18,989 bases of DNA from Thoreauomyces humboldtii (lineage: Eukaryota; Chytridiomycota; Chytridiomycetes; Spizellomycetales; Powellomycetaceae): assembly GCA_027596035.1 (NCBI GenBank), contig JADGJA010000431.1, positions 1-18,989 on the forward strand. Reading direction: 5' to 3'. The position numbers were made by a program, and so were the translations under genes. The notes beneath the pieces are model-generated. The model saw only the letters and a list, made by a program, of their open reading frames with translations. It had not been told where the DNA came from and made no database searches. How positions within the stretch are numbered: the first letter of the stretch is position 1; each line of letters starts with the position of its first letter. This document shows, piece after piece, positions 1-8,582 of the stretch.

Positions 1-248
1 GAAATGCGTTGAGCGTTTCAAACTTTTTGCCAGGACGCGTCCGTTCTCCTTGCGGCTGATGGGCTCACGGGTGTCTTTCGCCGTTACCGCCCTCCGATAT
101 CCACTGGCAGCGAGTAAAATGTTGTAAGCCCCCCGTCATACCCCCTCACCCATTCCATTCATATCAGAAATAAAATGCAAAACGACCCAGCCGCCCAACG
201 GCCCCAGTCTCAACCCGCTTCGCACAGCACCACCCAGTCACCCGCTTT

Positions 249-3200
249 TCATCTTCTCTTCCAACTCGTCTCCGCTTCATCCTCATCCTCATCCTCCTCC
301 CCTTCTCCGGCCTCTCCCCAACTTTCGCCCGCTGGCGTTGCCGGGTCAGTGTCCGCTTGTTCTTCTGCTCTTTCCTCGGTCTTGACCCCATGATGATGGA
401 CTATGGCAGGTGAGGTGGTGGCGGAAGGTAGTGCGCTCGTATACCACGACATCTCGGCCGCCTCAGAGCCCGGAAAGTTCATCGGTTCGCTCAAGGCCTG
501 CAGGGAACAAGGATGGGGAATGAATTCATGTTGTTCGGATACAGAGTTTGAATCGGCAAAATCAAATAGTCTCACCCGCTCTGCGTCCCTTCGGGTGACA
601 AACTCGACGATCGCGTTGGAATTGTTATCACTGAAGGCAAGGTTCTTGACAGCGCCTACGTTCTGCGAAAGCGAATTTGATGGAAAAGGGTCAGGTCCTT
701 TGCCGTATTTCAACGAACTTTCAGATGGTACGTACCTCAAAGTGGCTCTTGAGTCCAAGATGGGCTGTCTCGGCAAGTCCTTTAACCTGTATCTTGGTGG
801 GCCGATTGTCCAGCGTCATGCGGCCACCCGGCGCACCTCCGCCTCGACCCCCACCCCAAGCGCCAGCGTAAGGATGGTGTCGACCGCGGGGCGCGTATGG
901 CGCTCCGTAGTGAGCATGCCCACTGCGACCAGCTCCGTCGGCAGCGATGACGGCGGCTGGGTCGATCCCACGTTCAGCAGCCTGTGGACAGAAAGGATGA
1001 TACTGAGCTTCCTCTCCGAAAACCAAACTGATGTCTCTGTTTTGCTATTACCTGTGCCTTCAGCGCTTCGAGATGGGCGACCAGGTTGGAGTCCGGCCCC
1101 GACGTCACGTCAGCACCGCCTTCCGCGCCAGCGGTAACACCGCTGGTGAGCTGGTCTAGCTCCTTGTCGAGCCTCTCCCGCTCTCTGTCCTCCCGACTCA
1201 TTGCTGCCAGCTTCTGGCTCTGATTCTGCGCCGCTGCATTGGAGACCGTAGTCGCAGCACTCTGCATGACCTCCTTCAAGCTCTTGGATAAGATTTCGAA
1301 CTGTTTCATCAACGCCTGCTTCTCTTTGATTCCGACAGTCTTGCTTTGCAGCTTCTCCATGATCTTCTTTTGCTCCTCGAGCTGCTTTGCAATCAACGAT
1401 TGCTGGAGCTCAAGCATTTGTTTTGCCTTCTCCTTTTTCTCCTCCGCCAGGGCCTTGGCTGCGGCCAATTCCTCCGGCGTTGGTCCGGTCGGGACGACCG
1501 GTCCGGGGGATGCGTCGTTGTTGTTGATAACAAACGAGCGCCGCGGCGGTGGAGCCTGTGATATTGCGCCAACGACGGCGCTGCCCGAACCGCCGGGACC
1601 CTGAGCTATGTCAGGCACCGCCGCCTCCGATTGGTGTTCAGGAGCCGCCCAGAACATTTTGACGAAACGGTTCTCAAAGATGGGTTCTGGACTTTTGTAA
1701 GCCGCGTAGGCTTGAGAATGTTGCGCAAACTGCAGAATGGCGCGGGACTGCTGCGGTGCGAGCTTGATGTTGGTCAAGGTTCCAAAGCGGCCAAAGAAAG
1801 CACTGATCTTGTCTATGGCCATGTGCTCGGCCGGAATGTTCTCAACAACTAGGGTGTCGTTGGTTCTATGGTTGCTGGTGCCGTATTGCTGGCGACCATG
1901 CTGTTGGCTTCCGCCCCCACGGCTGCCGTACATGCCCTGTTGTTGCTGACCGTTAAAGTTGCCTCGCTGCTGAAATCCTGCGGCGAAGGCCCCTCGTCCG
2001 CGCTGGCTGGGATCGTGCTGGTTGGCTTCATAGCCTTGGTGCTGTCTTTGCTGGAAACCACCACGGCCTCGCCCGGTTCCCCGGAACATCTGTTCGGCAC
2101 CTGGTACGTAAGCGACCATAGGCATGCCGAGCAGTGGGGCTGGCACAGCAGGTAATCCTTCGACCTTCAGTCCGTCGGCACCCTCCTTGACGGAGATTGC
2201 GGCTCGCTCCGGATCGTAGCCCTCGGATGACGTAGAGGGCACCACATGCATGCCCGGCTCAGCTGGAAACCCAAGAGCAACGCATATTCAGTTCTAGGAT
2301 CCGACAAGACAGGTCTTCACGACCATCACTTACCAAAAGCTTCCAGCTCGTATCCCGCGCGCTGAGTGTGATTCCCCGCAAAAGGTGGCTGAAAGGGTGC
2401 GTTTCGCATACCCACCGGCATTGTTGAAACAGGTCCCCCCATAACGTCGAATGGCGGTCGGCCTCCGACCATGGGCAAGTCGTCGACAACTATTCGATCG
2501 AGGCCATGGTCGAACGGGCACTCGTCACCGCGAAGACAATATCCTTGCTCTGCGCGACGAACCATATCCGTGAGTTCTCCATTCAGTAATCCTGGATTGT
2601 TCTTTGCCGGAGGACCGTACCTTCGTAATCTCGGCATGGCCGACGGTTTCGGCCATTGGCATAACCACCACGAAGACCTCTAGACAATGATCGGTCAGGC
2701 ATTCGAGCGCCCGTTCCACGGAATCTAGGATCCCCTTGTAGTGGCATGCCTGGCCCGCCCATACGCGGACCTCCCCATTGAGGGGGGTGCCCGCTCTCCC
2801 AAGCTCGGCTGGGTCCTCCCATGCCCATGCCCATCGGGCCAGGGGGCATCTGCTGAGGATACCGCTGCGGCTGATGCTGTCCGAGCCTGGACTCGCGGCC
2901 ATCGAAATCGCGTCGAGCTCCTGGTGGTACTCCGAACTGATTGGTATGTGGACCACCGGGATACGGTCCTCTTGCAATCTTGACGCGATGCCCTTCCGCA
3001 TCGTCTACAGGCCTGTCATCAGACCTTCGGCGTTTGTGCTCCGATGTGGTAAGTCCGCCGGCCGGGTAATTTGGAGGTTGGTTGTGGCGTGGAAGCTCGT
3101 GTCGGGGAACGTTGGAAGCGTGTCGTCCGTTAGACTCCTCGTTCGTGGCGCGGATCGCGTGAGGTTGGGACTGCTGAGACGGTCCAGGAGATTCCTTATC

Positions 3201-3747
3201 GCCCCCCCGACGGGTATGCTTGAAGTTTCTGTCTCCGTCCTCATCCTCCGAGATTTCCTCGTCGTATCGCCGCTTCGGGGCTTCCTCAGCAACTGGAAGA
3301 GGCTCCTCGAACGCTGCCGACTGTCCTCCGTTCTCCGGCTCGTTGGCTGCCGAGCGAGCTCCCTGCTCGGGGGCAAGGTAGCCTTCCGCTGCAAGGGAAT
3401 CGAAAAGCGTGGAAACGAAAGGTTGTGTTTCTATAAGAACGGCACGACGAAGTTACAGTGAGCGAAGAGTCAAGATACACTGGGAAAACTGCAGCTATTC
3501 ACCCTCTTTCAGAAAGTCATCCAACTGACTGATGCATAGGGCCTTGAGATCGGGTATAGACTTTTCATGCTTTAGCAAGGCAATGACGTAGTCGGCAAGC
3601 ACAGCAGGGTCGGCTTCGCAACTGCAGTTAAGGTCATTAGCTCTGGAGCCTCGTACGGGGGCCCTCTGCTTGGTTCCCTTACATTGACTGCAGCTGACCG
3701 TTCAATAAAATCTTCAGTGAAGCTGTGGAGGTTTCGTCGAGTTGCAT
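249..3747 (-). CDS. RBM26: RBM26/27-like RNA-binding protein (PWI-like, CCCH zinc finger, two RRMs)
   Basis: Eight exons on the minus strand: 3747-3683, 3621-3503, 3430-2621, 2549-2334, 2262-1052, 981-736, 662-576 and 497-249. The joined frame is 3003 nt and encodes 1000 residues. Residues 1-75 are the PWI-like domain, with CEADPAVLADYV and LKALCISQLDDFL as in RBM26. A CCCH finger follows at C327, C336, C342 and H346 (C-x8-C-x5-C-x3-H). RRM1 spans about 539-608, a charged coiled coil about 666-740, and a second RRM about 866-937. The acidic tail ends in SWKRR, close to the SWRR end of animal homologues. The middle is Gly/Gln/Arg-rich. Family knowledge: RBM26/27 and fission-yeast Rmn1 are nuclear adaptors linked to exosome-mediated RNA decay (PAXT, MTREC/NURS). 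The architecture is complete. The 78-nt intron 575-498 is in frame and stop-free; I infer it because removing it restores RRM2 spacing. The ATG at 3747 was chosen because it opens the PWI-like domain in frame. Confidence 0.93.
498..575 (-). other. In-frame, stop-free intron inside RRM2 of the RBM26-like gene
   Basis: On the minus strand the donor reads GTGAGA and the acceptor CCCTGCAG, with a length of 78 nt (3n) in phase 0. Read through, it adds 26 residues between TRRDAER and ALSEP. Removed, it leaves TRRDAERALSEPMNF, which has the loop length expected before the last RRM strand (EMSWY). The call rests on splice signals plus homology, not on a broken frame. Confidence 0.8.
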
Positions 3748-4106
3748 ACTGGGCAATAACGCAAAGTGATTGTGGTTCGGTCGAGACGTATATGGCAAAA
3801 GAGCTCCTTTCCCTGGACGCTAGAAAAAGACTCTTGCCGGATGTAAGCACTATCTATGCTGCGGCTCCTGGTCGATGTACGGGTCAACTGGTACAGCTAC
3901 GGTGAACGAATGCCTTCTGCAGATCTGTGCGAAACCGTGCATGCAGTAATGCGAGGCTGCGAGACACACACAACTGTGGGTTCTTCTTTCTGGACATTTC
4001 CGACAGCAGCCACTATTCTCAAAGACAAAGCTTACTGGACTCGAAGCACGTACGGTATGATTATTCCACAGGAACCCAAAAAAACAGCCAAAGGCAAGAT
4101 AAGAAC
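3748..4106. other. Intergenic spacer upstream of the RBM26-like gene
   Basis: This 359-bp spacer lies between the stop of the nuclease-like gene and the start of the RBM26-like gene, both on the minus strand. It should hold the 3' end of the former and the promoter of the latter. I see no convincing coding sequence, TATA box or repeat. Short open frames on both strands show no recognisable protein. Confidence 0.6.
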
Positions 4107-5211
4107 TCAACTAAACTGCGAAGTGGGCGAAGGGAAGGCGACCAAGAAGTGCTGGTGGATCAGCAACATGTCCTGCATGCCTTCGTCGTGACATAGATCC
4201 TCAACTCTGCGCGCAAAAGCCCGCAACCTATCCAAAATGGCCTCCCAGAACACGGGATCGAACGCAACAGTGTGTATGCGTTCCGTCCCGGAGTAGTTCT
4301 GAGCGACGATGCATTGACTCTTCTTAGTGAGATGCATATATGCATGGACTTGAATCTTCTCGTAGAGCGGTACGTCCGAAAAGACTTTGCGCTGCCGCGA
4401 CTTGACTTCGATGAGCGTCCCATCTTCGGCGATGCCGTCCACCATGCCGCTGAGGACGAGAGGATCCGGTCCACCGAAATCTATGCACTCGCGATACTTT
4501 TGCTCGTTGCGCTGCAGGATCTTTTGGCCAAGCGCAACCTCGAGGCGATCCAGGCAGGCGGTCTCCGAGTTCGTCCCTCGCTCCTTGAAAACAACCCCTG
4601 TGATCTCTCTGGAAAGATGCGGAGCCACGTCACGGATGACCTTTTTGAGGTTGGCCGACAGTTCTGACGGTGCAGATTGCACGGCTTCGAGAACCTTGGC
4701 CGTGGCGCCAGGTATCTGCAGCAAAGTGGCGGCAATGTCCGGCTGCTCCTCTAGATTGTTGCGTTTCAGAGCGAGCCGATAGCGTTGGGGCCAAGTGGCC
4801 GCAAACAGCTCGAGAGCGGCATCATCCACGTCGTGAAAGCGGTGAAGTCCCACACAGGCGGGAAGAAATGAGGCACTGACGCGCAACTGACGAGCTCTAG
4901 GCTATGGGCCAATGTCAGTCTGCTACCGTCCTCGCCAGGGAACGGGAAATCCAAGGCCCCGAACCCACTTTCACAGCTAGATCGGTGACAAAAAAGGGGA
5001 GCTCAAGAGAGCGAGAGGGAGAGAGGGTAGGAACGAACGAAAGGGCGTACGCTTCCAGGAGTCCCGCCTCTTCCTCGGATATTGACGGGAACTCTTGTTC
5101 GTAATCAACGTCCTCGTTAATGTCCTCTTTCACTTGACTCTGAGGAGCTGGCGGATCTTCCGCGTAGATTCCTTTGCCGTGTTCCTGATGGAGCGGATTG
5201 CCTTTGTTCAT
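4107..5211 (-). CDS. PD-(D/E)XK nuclease-like protein
   Basis: Two exons. Exon 2 is 4886-4107; exon 1 starts at ATG 5211 and ends at 4969 (82-nt intron, 340 aa) or 4927 (40-nt intron, 354 aa). I favour the 82-nt intron: donor GTGGGT, CTGAC 30 nt before the acceptor, and a length like its neighbours. Exon 2 carries the ordered signature of the PD-(D/E)XK fold: RGTNSE (Glu near 4565), GMVDG (Asp near 4438), IEVKSR (Glu and Lys near 4408-4401) and YEKIQVHAYM (Gln near 4351). This order, G-x-x-E then VDG then E-x-K then Q, matches RecB/lambda-exonuclease-like or YqaJ/MGME1-like enzymes. Similar proteins occur, from memory, in large DNA viruses and scattered eukaryotes. The N-terminus is acidic and unrecognised, without a clear targeting signal. 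DNA cleavage or repair is inference; the substrate is unknown. The gene diverges from the SENP8-like gene with 163 bp between starts. Confidence 0.72.
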
Positions 5212-5374
5212 GAAGCTTTCTGCAACATACGTTGGTGGTTGTCTGTGTGCTGGAAGGGTTCGGTTGAAGGCCCGCGCGAAGCAGATGGAACAGCACAGCC
5301 ACCGGGCTCTGACTCCGCAAAGTGACACGGCATGGAATCATTGGACGGGCACCTGTACACTTGAACCGTTGAAC
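5212..5374. promoter_or_regulatory. Shared head-to-head upstream region, nuclease-like and SENP8-like genes
   Basis: Only 163 bp separate the two divergent ATG codons, so both promoters and both 5' leaders must fit here or extend into exon 1 of the other gene. No TATA box or known element is obvious. The minus-strand frame stays open upstream of 5211 to a GTG at 5328, so an upstream start or exon for the nuclease-like gene cannot be excluded. Confidence 0.55.
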
Positions 5375-6109
5375 ATGTCGGCACCCCTCGAAAACCATCA
5401 CCTCTCTTGGAAGGATGTCACTCTCTATCCATCCGACATCTCCTCGCTGGGGCCAGGAGAGTGGTTGACTGATGCCATCCTTGAATTCCACTGCCAGTTC
5501 CTCGAGGATGCGCTTCCCGAGTCGGATGTTTTGCTCATGCGACCCGCAATGGTTGCTCTTATGATGGCTTATGAAAGCGACGTCAGGGAGCTCGATGGGG
5601 TTCTGCCAAGAGTCAAGGGCAAGGAGATGATCGTCATGATGGTCAACGATGGAAGCGGGAAAGAAGGTGGCGGTTCCCACTGGTAAGTAATCAAGGATAC
5701 GGCCAGCTACACTCGAAGTGCCCAACCATCCAAGATGGCTCACGGCTCGACGCTCTCTCTTCGACGGTCTGATAGGAGTCTCCTGGTCTACACCGCCGCT
5801 GGTACTTCATTGCACTCGTATGATAGCCTGCATCCTTGCAACGAACGGCCAATGCGTCTGGCTGCTCGTCGTCTGTGCGACCTTCTGGGCATCGCTGAGC
5901 CCCTCGACGTCATCCCAGTGGAGGTTCCCTTGCAGGAAGGGGCCTCGGAATGCGGAGAGTACGCGTGCGGCATCACGGAAGGACTTGTCAGAGCTTGGGC
6001 CGAAGGCAAGCAAGAGCCAGGGACGTGGGAGAAGGAGTGGATCGTTCAAGTGCGGGAGAAGATGGCATCCAGAATCGAGGAACTCAAGGAGTCGAGCACA
6101 TCAACATAA
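5375..6109 (+). CDS. SENP8: SENP8/NEDP1-like NEDD8-specific cysteine protease (Ulp1 family)
   Basis: Two exons, 5375-5682 and 5776-6109, flank a 93-nt intron (GTAAGT to GATAG) and encode 213 residues, almost the 212 of human SENP8. The N-terminus has the family pattern LYPSDISSLGPGEWLTDAIL for substrate docking. The catalytic residues are all present: His102 in GGSHW, whose Trp codon is split by the intron, Asp119 in YDS, Gln156 as the oxyanion-hole residue and Cys162 in SECGEYACG. Human NEDP1 uses His102, Asp119 and Cys163, so spacing is essentially identical. Family knowledge: the enzyme removes NEDD8 from cullins and other targets and can process the NEDD8 precursor; SUMO proteases are usually larger. 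The short length and SENP8-like start favour deneddylase over Ulp1/Ulp2. The ATG at 5375 was chosen because upstream sequence has no homology. Confidence 0.92.
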
Positions 6110-6701
6110 AACAACGAAAGGTCTTCGGTCAAGAGCCCTTCAGTACGGACGATTTGCAAAGAAGGTTGGGACAGAACATAAAGTAACTTGGAAGGATCAG
6201 TCTCCCTCTCTCCAGCGGACGTAGCCAGGCTCCCGTCCGGGAAACCGACACCCAGAGAACCGTCTTCCTGACTTCACGGTTTCTAGCGCGAAGCCTCCTA
6301 CCGAAGACCGACGCAGCGGTCGTTGTCTCCTTTCCCGAATGGCCGGTGGCTTAGCTGCCCTGACGGAGGCTCTCTCTCTCCTTTCCCCTTTCCTTCCCCT
6401 CTCCTCTTTCCCCACCTTTCACCACTCTCGCTCTCTTCATACTGGCGCACACACACCCCGACCGCAGAAGCACTGCCTCCTTCCTCCTTACCGCAACCGG
6501 TCGGCCGGACTCTGTGCGATACATCTGTAGAGTTGGTAGCGTAAAGGTCCTCGTTTGTCAAGGACAGAGTACCGGTAACAGCAGCACGCAAGTCACCAAG
6601 CAGTACCTAAGGTCGAAGCCTTCCTCGCAGAGCTCATCACAGGGCTCAAAGCGCTTCGAACCTTCTCTCCACCCCTCGTTCTCACCCCGTGGACCCCTAC
6701 C
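6110..6701. promoter_or_regulatory. Intergenic region with pyrimidine-rich tract upstream of the TMEM184-like gene
   Basis: The spacer is 592 bp with no gene I can support. About 6370-6438 of the + strand is almost pure C/T, starting with a TCTCTCTCTC run. Such tracts are common in promoters or 5' leaders of fungal genes lacking a TATA box. It lies about 270 bp before the ATG at 6702, whose context is CTACCATGG. A 5'-UTR intron is possible but not demonstrable. Confidence 0.5.
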
Positions 6702-8242
6702 ATGGCATCAGTCCTAAACCCACAATGCTATGACAGCGTCGACACCAGGGATCCCGACAACCCACTTCCTGACTCCATAAGCGACTTCAACAATGCACCA
6801 GAGCACGTGCAGGCATGGATCCTGGCCGGTTGCTTCACCATCGTCGCAACCGTCATATCGTTCTTCACCATCATCGGTCATCTGAGGCGGTGGGTCAAGC
6901 CCATCGAGCAGGTGCGAACCCCCTTTCTGCGGCAGACGACCACTGGAAATCTCTGACACCCAAATGTGTCCCGATCGCGTGCGTTTTTCTTTTTGTTTCG
7001 CAGGTGCCCATCGTCCGCATCCTCTTCTTCGTGCCTCTGTACGCCGTCATCTCGTTTCTCGGGTTTTACTTTTACCCTTCCGCCGTGTACTACTACACAG
7101 TGAGGGATATCTACGAGGTGAAAGCGGAGGACGTGGGGATGAGTGGGGATGAGTGGAGGAGACGACCGTCATTGACGCTCGACTATCCGCTGCTCGAAAA
7201 AAGGCCTTCGTCATCTACTCCTTCTTCGCCCTGATCACGAGCTACCTCGGAGAGGACCTCGAGTCCCAACGGCTGAAGCTCCACGACAAGCCGAGCATGA
7301 AGTTCCCCTTCCCTCTCGGCTGCTTCTCCTACTACCCAGGCAGCAGCAACTTCTTCTGGGGCGTCAAGATCGGCGTGTTGCAGTACACGGTCGTTCGGCC
7401 GGTGGTGGCCATCGCGAGCATCGTCGCACAGGTAAAAGACCGTTGGACACGGGAGGCCAAGGTCCCTGTTTTTTCACGCCGGACGTACTGACCGATCCGT
7501 GATCGGCTCCAGGCGGAAGGAGTCTACTGTCCGAACAGCATGTCGCCGAGGTTCGGCTACTTCTGGGGATCGGTCATCAACTTCATCAGCGTGTCCGTCG
7601 CCATGTACAATCTGTTGACTCTGTATTTCACCGTCCGTTATGACATCAAACACCGTAGCGTGACGGGAAAGGTGAGGAATCGGGATTGTCTTGGCGAACT
7701 AGTTCGAAGGTCAATGCGCACTGATGCCTCATTCGCTTCTCCAGTTCCTCGCCGTCAAGGCCGTCATCTTCCTGACCTTCTGGCAAGGCTTCGTCATCTC
7801 GATCCTCGGTCACTACGGAGTGATCCGGGCGACCACCTATTGGACAAAGTACAACGTTTCCAACGGCCTCCAGGCCTTCCTCATCACGATCGAGATGGTC
7901 ATCGCCTCGATCGTCCACACGTTCGTCTTCTCGTCCCGCGAGTACAGGGACCAGGGAAGGTACGACGACGGGTACGTCTCGACGGGTCGACCCGCGGGCT
8001 TCTTCCGCGCCCTCGGGCAGGTCGTGAACCCCATGGACATCGTCCGGGAGTTCGGACGCGGCCTCAGGTTCTTCTGGAACTCGGTCGTCCACGGACAGAA
8101 GCGGCCCGACATCGTCCCTCTCCGGGAGCCCGGAGACGGACGCGGACACGGGGACAAGAGCGAGGACCTCGTGCCCATGGAGCCTACGAATCGAGGCGGA
8201 CGCATGAACCAGAACTCGCGGGAGATCCTGCGCCCTGCATAG
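6702..8242 (+). CDS. TMEM184: TMEM184/OST-alpha (DUF300) seven-helix membrane protein
   Basis: Five exons, 6702-6911, 7004-7117, 7204-7431, 7513-7671 and 7745-8242, encode 402 residues; introns are 92, 86, 81 and 73 nt. Seven hydrophobic helices can be read: AWILAGCFTIVATVISFF, VRILFFVPLYAVISFLGFYF, AFVIYSFFALITSYLG, LQYTVVRPVVAIASIVAQ, VINFISVSVAMYNLLTLYF, VKAVIFLTFWQGFVISILG and LQAFLITIEMVIASIVHTF. Family hallmarks include VPIVRI, DIYEAFVIYSF, the CPNSMSPRFGYFWG stretch and KAVIFLTFWQG. The C-terminal 130 residues are hydrophilic and not conserved as far as I can tell. Family knowledge: OST-alpha is half of a bile-acid/steroid transporter in vertebrates, while TMEM184 homologues in fungi and plants are vacuolar or endomembrane proteins of unclear transport role. 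The substrate is therefore unknown. The second intron ends in AAAAAG, a weak acceptor supported by the conserved YEAFVIY join. Confidence 0.93.
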
Positions 8243-8582
8243 TAGATCTACATCACACGATTTTTGTTGGGTTTTTTTTTTCTAGTTTTTCCTGCCCTAC
8301 CGGTATTCACATGTACAGAGAGAAGACAAGCAAAAACTTTGTTACAAATGCAATTTCATCTCGGCATCGTCAAGTTACCCGATACTTATCAAGACAATGT
8401 ACTTTATCGAACCGATAACCGTGGACGAAATCAGCAGTGCACACAAGTAGGTTGTTCCATGTCGTGCCTCGGACAAGCTCAACATAGGAGACAGATGACA
8501 TCTCGTGGATGGGATTTCAAAAATCGCCGTGAACGTATTATTTACACGAAAGAATGGATCGGAGGGCCCGCACTACACTACA
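8243..8582. other. Convergent 3' intergenic region
   Basis: The spacer is 340 bp between two genes that end towards each other. It starts with a T-rich stretch near 8262-8290 and is richer in A and T than the flanking exons, as expected for 3'-UTR and polyadenylation sequence. No gene or repeat is visible. Confidence 0.6.

Noticed and set aside
33..42. Palindrome GGACGCGTCC near the window start, considered as an operator.
   Set aside because: It is 10 bp in GC-rich flank with no neighbouring start, so chance is a sufficient explanation.
403..1137. A 244-codon + strand open frame.
   Set aside because: It is antisense to the RRM2 and C-terminal exons of the RBM26-like gene and resembles no family.
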